NCBI GenBank assembly: GCA_036877525.1 | Contig: JAZGTH010000066.1 | Coordinates: 7,972,001-8,036,000 of the forward strand | DNA from: Chromobotia macracanthus | Taxonomy: Eukaryota > Chordata > Actinopteri > Cypriniformes > Botiidae | DNA: 64,000 bases | Direction: 5' to 3' | In this document: positions 47,776-59,345 of the stretch, piece by piece | Position numbering within the stretch: position 1 is the first letter of the stretch | Layout of the letters: the number at the start of each line of letters is the position of its first letter | Notes under the pieces: model-generated | What the model was told of the DNA's origin: nothing | Database searches by the model: none | The model's input: only the letters and a program-made list of their open reading frames with translations | Translations under genes and position numbers: made by a program

Positions 47776-48020
47776 TGGAAGCGCATGACCTCTGGTTGTT
47801 TACATTTGCCATGTGCTCTCCGGTCGCGTGTCGTGACCCCGCCCCCTTGTTAGTCTCGTTATCAGTTTATTTCCCTCACCCGCGGGGGCCAGTCGCAAAT
47901 AGGTGTAGAGCGCAGACTAGCCAAAAGGAAGGGAGAAACACGCTGCGGGGCGGGCCGAACGAAATCCGGAAGTAATGCGCGCAAACCCGGGTTCTCATCC
48001 CGGTTGGGCCACCGGTACAG
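47776..48020. other. Isolated GC/CpG-rich patch with tRNA-like T-arm
   Basis: A sharp rise in GC and CpG (CCCCGCCCCC, CCCGCGGGGGCC, GCGGGGCGGGCC) inside AT-rich DNA. It ends in CCCGGGTTCTCATCCCGG, a stem-loop like a tRNA T-arm. It could be the head of a retroelement or SINE, or a promoter remnant. Confidence 0.45.
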
Positions 48021-48675
48021 TTAAAGCATTTATAGCTTTTTAATGTACATACTTTGTATTAAATGTTTATTATTTTAATGACAATAAAAACAATAATATG
48101 GACAAGAAAAGTGTATTTTCCTTACTGATTTCTCTGTGTAAGGTGTGCACTTATTAAACAATCAGTAATTATTATTTTTTAATAAGTAATGATTAAGTAA
48201 TAACTTTGGATGTTGTCACTAGTAGTTTACTTTTAAAATAATATTGCAAAATAAATAATATTATAATATATACTTTTAATAGTAATATATCAATATTTAA
48301 AATGAAGACACCACACTATTTTAATGTTTTAAAAAAATGTTTAATATATCTTTAATATAACTTGTCATATACCTTGTCATATATGTTTTTAAAGAGGCAC
48401 TGTCAGCATTGTGCGTTTGGTACATTTTAAATATGTATGGTAACAGTTCTTAAGCAGTTCTAAACACTGACGATTAACATCTTAATAATTAGCAACTGAA
48501 ATGCTGTATTTATCTATTACTAAGTGGTTTAAGAGGTATGAAACACAAGATAAAACACATATTTATAAAGGCAGTGTAGAGACAATGGTAGAGAGTGCAG
48601 GTGAGAGGTATTCTGAGCGAGAGTCGTTTTAATCATTCATTCCCTAAGCCAAACAGGATCTAAATTGTTTTTTGT
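48021..48675. other. AT-rich spacer
   Basis: Strongly AT-rich; no feature supported. Confidence 0.4.
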
Positions 48676-48719
48676 GTGTCTGCTGTTGCTGAGCTGACTG
48701 CTGCTTTTCTAGAATTTTC

Positions 48720-49960
48720 TTTACCATCTTCTCAACTGCTGCTAGTCTCCAGGAGCTTTTCTTGGTTGGTGTTGAGAGAGGATTTTTTGTTCTTGAATTT
48801 AGCAAGGTGTTTTATGTACCTGCTTATGTGCTGTTTTGTGGTTGAGTGCAGAAGGCTGTTTGGGTTAGTGCAAGCACTCTTTGCCACAGCAGCATAATCA
48901 GCATCCACCTTTTTAAGGAGATCTTTGCTTTCGTTGTGCTTGGCTATGTAATCATCAATGGCTTTTCTCATTGGATCTGCCCATCACTTGTGGTCCAACA
49001 CACAGACTCGACCACCTGTCATAATGGGTCCAGTGTAAGCTGCACAGGGTGAAGCACAAAATGATGCATACACCACTGTGCATATATGAGACAGGTACGT
49101 TACACACAAAAACATTTTTATTGTCAAATGTATACTTTCTGGTTACTTATCTGGGTGACTGGAGGAACAGCTTAAAGAGACTAGTAGCCTGCAGTGGGAG
49201 TTGATGATGAGGGTGAAGATGAAGGGGCTGCAGTCAGCTGGCTTTGCTGCTTTTGGACCTCTCCTGAAGGACACTTTGATTTTCCCAGGGTATCATTTTT
49301 TTATGCTGATAACCTAGAAAGTGTTTAGAATAGAACAGCTGAAATAAAACAGCAACCCACCTGTACCTAATCATCACTACTCTTAAATTATTTACCATTT
49401 TGTAATACTGTACAGAAGAACAAATATTCTGTAAAATACAGTTTCTTGGGCATTCTACATAAAACAGAAATTAGGGCATTCACACAGTCATGTATAACGT
49501 TTTGTATTACATAAGTTAAATGTGGGACTTTTGACTTTTTACTGTAACATCAAAAATAGATATAGTCCTTTAGTCGTGCTGCACAAACTACATGTGCCAT
49601 AACTGTGACTGTATTGTGCCATAAACTATACTATACGCTTTTATACAAACAATACAAATTGCTTGACAAACAATTCAAATAAAAATATAATAAATAAATA
49701 TAATAAAATACAATTGTATGTTACACAAACACTTGCTTTAGTGATTAAAAACACAAAGGCATTGAACGCTACATCGTTTTTACTTTACTGACAATCATAT
49801 TTAATGTTTTTGTAATGACTACATTTGACTGTAGAAACGATTTAAAACATAAATAATCCCTTCTTTGAATACACAAGTATGCATCTTACCAGTTTCCTAG
49901 GATAGCCGGCTTTTTCATTGTTATTACAGAGGTCAGCTGAAGAATCGTCCTGCAGGAAAC
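48720..49960 (-). pseudogene. Possible minus-strand multi-exon gene fragment, unrecognised
   Basis: Three exon-like pieces on the minus strand. The first is about 49948-49890, DDSSADLCNNNEKAGYPRKL, with acceptor CCTGCAG and donor GTAAGATG. The second is about 49290-49180, PGKIKVSFRRGPKAAKPAD. The third is 48971-48720, MRKAIDDYIAKHNESKDLLK then KVDADYAAVAKSACT and a basic tail HLAKFKNKKS. The last is helical and charged, coiled-coil-like. I do not recognise the family. Splice signals at the first piece are good, which is why it is listed. Confidence 0.3.
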
Positions 49961-49969
49961 GTATTTAAT

Positions 49970-52220
49970 AAGTGACACTGTGAGAATGTTTCGTTTAACT
50001 CGTGCCCTCTTCTTTAAAAGAGCGAATGATTGACAGCTGTAAAACTCGGAACAGCGCCGCGGAATCTACGTGTGGCCAACAATATATTGCATCCGTAGTG
50101 TTAACCTACTACCACAGAGAAACAATGGGAAAACGTAAGGGGATTTAAGCGTAACTATTTAATGCCCTTGTGTTTGTTGTCTTGCGCAGATTCGTTTTCT
50201 GATGTCTGTTTCCTGATGGCTCTGTAAACGGTTTCTTGTTCCCGTCTCCGTGGTTTTTTGCGCCGTGTTTTTGGCTCGTTGTTCTTTAATGTTTATAGTC
50301 TGGTTTTTGTTTCTCGTTTTCGATGAAATACATCGTTAATCGATGCATTTCTCCTTACATTAATCATCGTTTAAGCAGTAAAGATTGCACGTCACAGGTG
50401 CGCTCATTCACTGAAACAATTATAAATCTCTCGAAAGTTATACATTTTGATAAAATGTTCCTGGTTCTACATTACAGAAGACATACAGACACTGAACTTG
50501 GCCTTTGAGTACTTCTTCTGAAGTACTCAAAGCAGACTTTCTCAAAAACCTCATCTGGGTTTATTTCCTGCCGGATGAGGCACTAAAAGACCAAACATAC
50601 GGCAATCTGTGGTGTTTCAGTATGGAACGCACTTTCTGCATTCTTCACTTGCCTTCAGACTTGAAAGTTCAACAAAGAATGAACAGTTTTGACCCAGTAA
50701 CTGTGCTTTAAAAATTAAAGTAATTTCTTGTTTGCAGCCTATAAATACAGTGTATAGACTATATGCAATTAGCAACAGTGCATATGGGGAGACAGCATGA
50801 TCATTTGTGTGGTTCATAATGGTTTAGGTACGCCTAAAGTTGTGAAGAATGTTGTAAAAGTTTAATCAATTTAATCAGACAAAAAAAAATAATGCAGGAC
50901 TATTTAACTTTTGAAGTTCATTGACAATATAATTTGAATTCTGTCACAAAAAAACTGGAATGCAAAAAGGAAAAAATGTTAATATCAGTGCCAGGGATAT
51001 ACAAAAGAGCATTACCTAAAAATTATATTAAAAATTTTCCTTCTGATTCTGATACATTCCACCAAAATGTAGTAGGCCGTTTCCCTTACAGAAACGTCAT
51101 GTGAATTACAAGTGTAGAAACACGTGATTACATGTAAAAAAAACATGTCACTACCTATTTCATATGTGATTCCATAAGTTCCCCATAGATGTTTACATGG
51201 GATTCACACAAATGCACAATTTAGATCTGATCATGTTTATGCACATGTGAAATTCATGTGTCTTTTTTGTAAATCTATAAATTAGGATACAAAGAAACAA
51301 ATAAAACGGTGTTCATTTTTAAAATGCACAAGGTTCTGCTGTAAAAGCTGCGGAAATCCACAAAATTCTTTAAGTGCACATAGATGTTGTGCAGAGACAG
51401 CCAATGTCCGCTGCTTGTAAAATAAACAGCTTTATCCAGGCTACTGATAAGACTGGAAAATTAATCTCATGTGAGTGTTAATTCCTTTTCATTGCATGCC
51501 TGAAGTGCTGTATCTTCAGTGCCCTTCAGTTATGTATCTGTTACACAAGAAATAAAATACAGAGTGCCCTTTTAAGACTGTAACATGAATCTTCTTTTGG
51601 TTTCGTAACTACATCTGGATGACAGTGTTCTATAGTGGAAATAATGGATTGCTCCTTTACATATAAAGCTTTCTTCCTAAGCCAAAAGGCACCCAGTGTG
51701 TCTGGACTTGTGGTGCTGCTAATATTTGCAGAGATTGATGACTGTAAACCAGATGTGAAGCGGCCTGGTTGATTTAATGAAAGTGATGTAGGGAAATGTT
51801 GTCATTACTATTATTTAAGCACAGGTTGGTTTCACAGGCAGCTTAATGCATGGTTTTACATGCATTAAGATGGCAACTATTAAACTACTCACACTAAACG
51901 GAGAGCGCACTTCTACAAAAGTGTATTCAGTGACTGAAATAGACTTTTTTGAAATGTTTAGCCTTAGTGTTTTTGAGAGAGAGGTGCAATGCAACTGGTG
52001 TGCATGTTCATTTGAAAATAGAAAGCAAGTAAAGAATGGGTCACCAATTTACACATTAAGCAAATATCACTGTGACATTTGGCTTTTATAGAAGAGGAAC
52101 ACAAATTGTTGAATTTTGTGTCAGCAAGACCAGAAGTCAGCATTGGTTCTACTAAATGAATTAAATCAGCTTCATTTCACTGTAAGTTCACAGTAAGTTC
52201 ACAACAAAACATCTGTGTAT
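49970..52220. other. Intergenic; moderately CpG-rich start, then AT-rich
   Basis: About 49990-50300 is richer in CpG (CAGCGCCGCGG, TTTTTGCGCCGTG) and could be a promoter of an unseen gene; an ATGGGAAAACGTAAGG start/donor-like site lies at 50126. The perfect hairpin CTTTGAGTACTTC/GAAGTACTCAAAG is at 50503-50532. The open frame 51846-52091 has no recognisable domain. Confidence 0.35.
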
Positions 52221-52227
52221 GTATGTA

Positions 52228-52815
52228 TGCGTGTATGCTGTTGGTGTCAGGTGGGCCTGGCTTTTCTCGCACAACCATCTCTAGAGTTTACAAAAAATAT
52301 AAAGTGAGCAGCAGTTTAGGCAAATGCTCCTTGCTGATGAAAGAGGATAAAGAAAATGTTCAGACTGGTTTAAGCTGATGAACCAGGAAGGTGACAATAA
52401 ATCAAATAATGACTTGTTATAAACAAGGTACGCAGAAAAGCAGCTCTGCACATAAGTTGAACCCTGAAGCAGATGGGCTATAGCAGCAAAGAACCACGCT
52501 GGGTGCCACTCCTGTCAGCTAAATGAAGTTGAGGTCAGAATTTGGAACACCATCCTGCCTTATATCACTGGTTTAGCCTACCTATTATTGTTGAACATGT
52601 TTATCCCATTATGACCACAGTGTACCCCTCCTCTAATGGCTACTTACAGCAGCATAACACACCATTTCACCAAGCTCAGCACATCTCAAACTGGTTTCTT
52701 GAACATGACAATGAGTTCACTGTACTCAAGTAGCCACCACAGATCATCAGATCTTAATTCATTTGAGTTCCTTTGAGATGTGATGGAACAGGTGACCCTG
52801 TATACTGTAAATAAG

Positions 52816-52882
<67 letters not shown>

Positions 52883-52960
52883 GCTCATATCAATATGGAC
52901 CAAAATCTCTGAGAAATGTATTTCCAACACATTAGTTTACTAACTGACAAACTGTTTCCT
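52228..52960 (+). mobile_element. Tc1-like element fragment (third family) split by (AT)n
   Basis: Plus-strand pieces of a Tc1 transposase: GFSRTTISRVYKKYK (52259-52305, helix-turn-helix), then degraded sequence, VYPIMTTVYPSSNGYLQQHN (52593-52650, the place of the second catalytic Asp; here His replaces it), HISNWFLEHDNEFTVLK (52682-52732), and after the microsatellite SIWTKISEKC (52890-52920). Multiple frameshifts; no terminal repeats found. Dead copy. Confidence 0.75.
52817..52880. repeat. (AT)n microsatellite within Tc1 coding sequence
   Basis: About 31 AT repeats between two parts of the transposase reading region, replacing the stretch that would hold the third catalytic residue. Confidence 0.95.
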
Positions 52961-53130
52961 TAATTTATTTAAACTGAGCATTAAACATATCAACCATGCT
53001 TTTAACTATATGGGGAACTCTTAGTTTACTCTTACAAATTTAGGTGACAGTTGAGTGCATGAGTTTGCAACTCTTTTAACTTTTAACTTGTGAATTACAG
53101 TTATATAAACATACCCATACTCAGTTGATA

Positions 53131-53415
53131 TGGGTTAGCTGTGACCTACTGGTTAAAGAGTCAGACTTGTAACCAGAATGTCGTCTGTTTGATTCCCAGT
53201 GCTGTCCAGGAAACAAACTAAGGTGCCCTTGAGCAAGGTACCTTACTCCCAATTCCTCCCACAGTGCTGTCCCCTGCTTCATGTGTGTGGTCATGGCTTG
53301 CAGTGAGTGTGTATGTTCACAACTCACTACTCCAGTGTGTGTACACTAACTGGATGGTTTAAATTCAGAGGACAAATTCAAAGTATGGGTTACCACACTT
53401 GGCCTGCACATCGAT
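53131..53415 (+). mobile_element. tRNA-derived SINE, near full length
   Basis: A box TAGCTGTGACCTACTGG (53136-53152), B box GTTTGATTCCC (53187-53197), then the body with CCTTGAGCAAGGTACCTTACTCCCAATT (about 53228-53255) and an end reading GGGTTACCACACTTGGCCTG. This is the layout of a widespread teleost SINE. It is followed at 53490 by an (AT)n run. Confidence 0.8.
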
Positions 53416-53485
53416 TCCCATCGCTTGTACAGTGTGTTAGAGCAGACACTGGGGGGCAGTATGTGTATATAAAAAAATAAATACA

Positions 53486-53489
<4 letters not shown>

Positions 53490-53570
<81 letters not shown>
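53490..53570. repeat. (AT)n(GA)n microsatellite
   Basis: About 35 AT repeats followed by (GA)5. Confidence 0.95.
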
Positions 53571-53571
<1 letters not shown>

Positions 53572-54520
53572 TTGCAAACTCATTTTGTGTATATATATGT
53601 ATATTACACTGTAACACAAAATAATTAAGTGCTCATGGCTTTGATTGAACAGCAACATCTTTGTTCTCAATAATGCTATTCTCTTTTCTCATATGATATT
53701 TAATTTGACTTTCAATTTTTGTCTAAGCCACAGTGCATACTGACCTTGCCTGTGTAAAGTTTAATTCTATTTAAAGTCATGAACACACATCACAATATCT
53801 CACATCACTCAGTCTTTCCATTGTGTTAAATGTTGAGTTTAGACTATCATGACTATCATTAGAAATCCAACCTACTGTATTTGGCACAGATCATATGATC
53901 ATGAGTAGTCCAGTACCATAAAGCCTAGTGACTATAAATGTTTGACCACAGAAGGCATCAATGAAAACAACAATGCCCACAGTGAGTAAATGTATTCCAT
54001 GTCTGTCTTTCTGTGACAGCCGCTGCTGTGGGTGTGAGGCTTGCACAGACAGCAGCAGAGACGCTCATTTGAGTGGGAGCCATTGTCACACGGACCCTAC
54101 CCCTGCATTTCCATCACCATCAGCTGTGATTTCACTGGAAGTACACAGCCCCTCATGACCGACTGATGGACTGACAGGTTTTGGTGGACAGAGACAAACT
54201 TTCTCTGACAAGGTGACAGTTCTTGATGCATCCAGCTGACCAATCTGAAGGTTATCTCTGGAGAGAGTTAGAAGAGCGGGACAGGGAGGAAATGTGTGAG
54301 GGTCCGTAATCCGTAATCACTAATTTAGTGCCAGCCATGGCATTTTGCCGGGGGGCACATACACACAAATACCCACTTATGAGGGTAGGCAGGAGAGGGT
54401 GTGAACCTCCCTTTGCTCTACAGCCCGATGTGTCTTTAAGTATCAGGGTTGAATCAAAGCAGTTATTAACTTCCTAGGGTTGTTTCACAAGAGGGACACA
54501 GGCTGCCTGCTGTTTGTATG
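53571..54520. other. Intergenic, nothing recognised
   Basis: No gene supported; the frame 53961-54158 is Cys-rich at the start but has no family pattern. Confidence 0.35.
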
Positions 54521-54527
54521 CTTTATT

Positions 54528-54735
54528 TCATAGTTCACCTAAAAATCGACTCACCCTTATGACATTCCAAATCTGTATGACTTGCTTTCTTATGTGAAAC
54601 CAAAAATGTGATTTGTTTTGCAGAATGCTCATGCTGGTGCTGTCTATGCAATGAAAGCATATAATGGCCAGTGCTTGTCAAGCTCTGAAAAAAGCACCAT
54701 AAACGTACTCCATGCAACTTGTGTGCAATATTTTA
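54528..54735. repeat. Cyprinid interspersed repeat starting AGTTCACCTAAAAAT
   Basis: AGTTCACCTAAAAATCGACTCACCCTTATGACATTCCA and a later AAAAAAGCACCATAAACGTACTCCATGCAACTTG match the layout of a very common fish DNA repeat. No coding capacity. Confidence 0.55.
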
Positions 54736-54738
54736 AAT

Positions 54739-55839
54739 CAGAGGTGTCCAAACTCCTAGAACTTCCTAGAGGGCTCCAACTGCTCCAACTTGTCTCAACA
54801 CACTTGCCCTGGCATTTATATTCTATTTTAGTCTATCTAGACCTTGATTAGCTGGTTCAGGTATGTTTAATTGGGTTGGAGCCAAACTCTTCAAGATGGG
54901 TCTGGCTGCAGACTTGCAGCCAGAGTGCACTTGCACTCTCAGACTTGTTTGCTTAGACTTGCACACCCAGACACCTGCGCTTCCTCTGCAAGTGATGCAA
55001 CTTGCAGATGACATCTTCACTCTATGCTGCCTGCGACGTCATTTGAAACGACACAAACAAACTGGAAATGTGTTAGTACTAACGGCAGTAGTACTGTAAC
55101 CTTTTTTGTAGGTATGTTACAAAAACAAAGCAACAACAACTTTGGCTTTCTTTCTAGTCCTGTAACAAAACAGTGTAAATCTTACCTGGGCATAAACTGC
55201 AGTGGTACTAAATGCAACATGATGTGCACCAAGGGGTTTACAGAATCTAAAATTATAGGGTGCGTCTGTAAAAACAGTAAAGAAGAAACACTGGTAACAC
55301 TGTACAATCTGGTTTCATTTGTTAACATTAGTTAATAACTAAACTAGTCAGATAAGCAGCAAGCAGAGATCGCGTAGTGCCTCCAGCAGATCATTGTGCA
55401 GAGTACCTGCAGTATGTTTCTGAAGTTTGAGTGTCTGGCGGTGGTATACACGAGCACAGAGAACTCCGATGTCCAGGTGCCTTTAAAAGTCGGGCTAAGA
55501 CAAAAATAGCACCATTTTGTATCCGGAGTGGCCACTGCACGCTACTGTCGCGCCGCCATCTTTGATCAAACAGGTAGTTAGACTATACAGTGAAATGTTA
55601 GGGCAAATGTGTAAACAAAGAGTGAGCCAAGCATTCACAGACAAACCTGTTGATTAAACTCTAATATAACATTATCATAAACTTACTGCAATGAACAAGT
55701 TCGTTTTCGATCCAACATGTATGCAGCGTAGAGTGGAGGTGTTGCCTGCAATTGACATCATGAAGAGGAAGCACAGGTGTCTTAAGTGTGCAAGTCTGCA
55801 GGAACACTGGCCCTCTAGGAGCAGTATTGGACACTCCTA
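54739..55839. mobile_element. Palindromic hAT-like MITE split by another inverted-repeat element
   Basis: Left end CAGAGGTGTCCAAACTCC (54739) and right end GGACACTCCTA (55829-55839) are inverted copies, and CCTAGAGGGC / GCCCTCTAGG continue the match. The normal element is only about 190 bp; here its body stops at about 54889 and resumes at about 55790. The inserted 0.9 kb has its own inverted arms. Confidence 0.6.
54900..55795. mobile_element. Inner inverted-repeat element
   Basis: The stretch around 54955-55050 (GACTTGCACACCCAGACACCTGCGCTTCCTCT...) matches the reverse complement of about 55700-55795 (GACTTGCACACTTAAGACACCTGTGCTTCCTCT...) over about 100 bp. Between the arms there is no transposase. 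A worn fish repeat end (GGTTTCATTTGTTAACATTAGTTAATAA) lies at 55311-55338, and CpG-containing DNA at 55365-55560. Confidence 0.5.
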
Positions 55840-58310
55840 ATTATAATAGTCTATATTGTCTTCTGAAGCTATATTGTCTGCTACCTAGTGTGACAACAGT
55901 CTCATATTTAACTAGTTATTTATCAAAATATAATTTGTGATTTGCATATTCAAAATAAGTTTAGTTTAGTAACAAAACATGCAATTGTCTTCGATGTTAT
56001 GCAAAAAGTTTGAGTACATACATCACTCTGGCAGACTGTCATGGCAATTCGTAACAATTTTACATTTTAGCTATTTGATATCTAATTCGTATGAATTTGT
56101 ACGTTTTTGTACAATCTGCTTTTGCCTCAGTAATGGTTAGGTTTAGGGATGGGGTGGACTTTAATGCTGGCTTTTGTCTAAAATTTGTATGTTTTGTGCA
56201 AATCGCATCATACAAATTAATACAAAATCAACTAGTCAACTAGCAAAATAGTTGTTTTCTGATGAGATCTGGCTTCATGCACTTATTTAATTGTACTATG
56301 CCTAAAACACCCAGCATGCTACTTGTGAAAAATGAGGGGTGGTGGGGTGGGTTGCATTGTTTTGTTATTTGATTGATCCTGACCCTTTCTTTGGGCTCTG
56401 TGTCTAGAAGGATTGGTGTGTAGATCACCACTTGGCTAATTTAAATTGTGATCTTTTGTCCATTGGCTGACAGCTTAATGGTTATTATTTGTGGTTTCTT
56501 TAAATACAGCTCAAGCTGTAAATTGCAGCAACTGGGATCTAAGTGCCATCCTGTATTACTATACAATATCTATTTCTTTAATTAACTGAAAGCCACACTA
56601 ACATGTTACTTGTTAATGGCATTAAATTGCATAGTCACAAAATGTTCATTGCTCATTTTACATCAATAATTTGTGGACCTTTGGGTAATGATAATATTAT
56701 TTATTATTCTCCCTACAGGGCTGTCATATTTGTTAAATTGTTTTGGGGTTTACTTCACAATTGCGGAGATAGGCTGCAAATGTGTCACAATATGCTACAT
56801 AATTCAAATGAGGTGTCAATCATTAAGTCACCTTTATCACCTATATGACTGAAGAAAATAGATGATTGTGAATAAATGTATTCATTATTTGGGAAAAGTA
56901 CCTCTAGTGTGTAAGGTAAAGTAGGTTGGCAGCTAAGACAGGTTGGCTACCAGAATAAAATACTGTCTGAATTATTGTAAAAATTCAAATAAACCAAAAA
57001 TTAGTTTTTTAAAAACTTGTTAAAACTACTATTTACATTCATTATGATTTCAATAGTCTTTCTTTGTTTTAATAATTCATTTTGTCATCTTCAATTTCAA
57101 TGAAAGTAATGTATTAAAACAAATAGTTTATCAATATAAAGTAAAAATTGTTATTTGGTTTAATTTCTATATACAAACAAGCTTTATACATCTACTGGCC
57201 CTGAGGAGAGTCTAAGGTGTTTTTGTAGGTTTACTAGTTTCTCAAACCATCTACAGCACACCACTGCAGCGCAGCTACCCTCACACAATACCTCTAAGTC
57301 TTAGTCACTCAGCTGCCACCAGCTTGCCAACTGGGTGAACATATTCCCTGTCAGTGCAGCGCAGTCCAGGGTCGCTGTCTCTTTGCCTGCCGTCACGGTG
57401 ATCAGACCTCTGGCCTTCCGTGATCTGACAGGCCTGTCACTCTGATGACTGCCTTAATGCTAAAACGCACTACTGTTGTGAAAGCTTTGCTCTAGCTGCA
57501 CCAAAGTCAAAAAGAAGAGTCAGGGCATGCTCAGACGCATCCCTGCTTCTCGTCCACTGCCTGCTGACTTGTCCAATCATGGCAGGGAATTGGTGGCATA
57601 CAAAGTTTGAGGAAGAAAACATTAGAAGGGCAAAGGACCACATTTGGTAAAAAAAAATGATGGGTAACAAGCGACAGGACCAGCTGGGGTCCTGACCCTG
57701 TGAACCTATGCAGCCACCCTGGAGGGAAAGGCATGTTGTGATGTGTCAAACTCTGGCCAGTCAAGACTGATCAAGTGCAGCAGACAGTTTTTATTCTATC
57801 TCCCAATGTTGTGGAGAACAAAAGACAAGGGACTAGGTTCCAAGTGAGCAGTTGCTATCTGATCAATCCATCATCAATGAGTCAAATCGGAAACATTTTC
57901 CAAAGCACTGCCCATTGTGAAAGATGAGAAAACTCAAAGAACATATAGAACAGGATGCAGGTCATTGTTAGAGATGTGCTAAGGCATCACTTTGTGCTAA
58001 GTATCACTTTGAAAGTATCACTAAGTAGAGTTAGTGATTTGAAAACACCCTTAGTATTACTCCTTAGCAAGTTTAAGTACTATTTTTGATAATCTGATTA
58101 TAATAATCTGAAAATTCTCAATTTAACGCCTGATGAAAACCAGACAAAAGTCAGTGCTATTAAGATGATTTGATTTTCGTTGATTAACATTTTCAAAAGA
58201 GAGTCCTACATTTGTACTATTGTTCTGTTTAGCATTAGCATGATCAGCGTGTGATGTGAAATGTATTTATTTATCCTGTAAGGTCATGCTACATTGGAAT
58301 TACTATTGTA
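55840..58310. other. Intergenic with a repeat fragment
   Basis: About 56035-56265 holds GTTAGGTTTAGGGATGGGGT and ATTCGTATGAATTTGTACG, a common cyprinid repeat pattern. No gene; frames at 57470-57764 have no recognisable domain. Confidence 0.4.
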
Positions 58311-58312
58311 GT

Positions 58313-58332
58313 GATCCTCACACGGGGCACCA
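58313..58332 (-). other. Retroelement primer-binding site complementary to elongator tRNA-Met
   Basis: The plus strand GATCCTCACACGGGGCACCA equals the 3' end, including CCA, of an elongator tRNA-Met(CAT). On the minus strand this reads TGGTGCCCCGTG..., the form of a primer-binding site, and it directly follows the LTR-like sequence. Confidence 0.6.
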
Positions 58333-58337
58333 ATTAA

Positions 58338-58359
58338 TGGCATGCCTCACACATCGCCC

Positions 58360-58391
<32 letters not shown>

Positions 58392-59345
58392 ACCTCTCCC
58401 TCCTTTTACCTCGGGGCACCAGCTGAGGAATTCCACCTCAACATTCGTTGGAGTAATCCAACATAAATCATAAATGATAAGAAAAATTATGTAAAGTGGA
58501 GGGGGTGAATCACCTGGGATATCTGAAGGGTTTTGTGAGATCCTTCAGATTACTAACTTACTAACTTGTAGAGCCTCTGATTACCAACACAAGAAAGACA
58601 CAGTTGTACAAATACAAAAGGTTTTATTCACTCAACATACAAAGGAAAATAACTACTGGATAATGCATAGAAATTAAAACAACACTACAACTGAATAATA
58701 CTTTAGAAAGATTGGATTATTGAATGACTGGAATAAACACAGAGTGAACGATGCAATGCTGTTGCTGAATGTGGTGGCAGGAGAATGTTCTTAGGCTGTC
58801 AACTCTCAGAGATAACACCTATACTCTCTGCTAAGTAGCACATACAAAGCCTATACTGAGATTACTAATGTCAAGGTCTTGAAAGAGGTTTGGAAGGAAA
58901 AAGTATATTTAAGTTCCACACCGTCGGGAGATCAGTCCTGCGTTGGAGACGTCCTCCACGGGTTGTGCGGGTTCCATACTCTCAGAGAGTTGCAGTCACG
59001 GAGAGATGAACTCTGCTGCACCACAAAAATTGTAAGTCCAAGGTGTGATAGAATCGTTGCAGTTGAGCTGTGAGGCCGGAAGGATTGGTAAAGTCCACCC
59101 GTGCAGATGATCGCAAAATTTAAGGTTTACTTGCAAAAGCTTAACCTTAGTCGTACTGTTGTTTCTTCCTAGTTTGGTCAGAAAACTCAGCACAAGGTTG
59201 GTTTCACTGATGAGGGACTATCTCCTTCTGGTGAGGTGGAGACTAATTCGGTGCCCCCTGTTTCCTATAAGATGATTGGTTATCGGGGTGAAGGCTGACC
59301 ACGCCATATGGCCCACCCTTCTCCAGCTGTGTGGAACTCGTTTGC
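58338..59345 (-). mobile_element. LTR of a retroelement, minus strand (5' LTR with PBS; internal part lost)
   Basis: About 1 kb upstream (minus sense) of the primer-binding site. It has a CCAAT-type motif (ATTGG at about 59275-59279), a downstream polyadenylation signal AATAAA (TTTATT on plus at 58623-58628) and a (GT)n run (58364-58391). The end next to the primer site fits ...CA. The far end is not fixed. Below the primer-binding site no gag or pol appears, so only the LTR and start of the leader remain. Confidence 0.5.

Noticed and set aside
47965..48012. Possible tRNA gene
   Set aside because: Only the T-arm and part of the acceptor-like end are present; no anticodon arm or D-arm could be placed.
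51846..52091. 81-codon plus-strand frame with a WCACSF motif
   Set aside because: A single CxC pair, no family pattern and no neighbours; length is within chance for this window.
53437..53670. Minus-strand frame with Ile-Tyr repeats
   Set aside because: Translation of the (AT)n microsatellite.
57470..57764. Overlapping minus-strand frames
   Set aside because: No recognisable motif, no splice context, and the two frames contradict each other.
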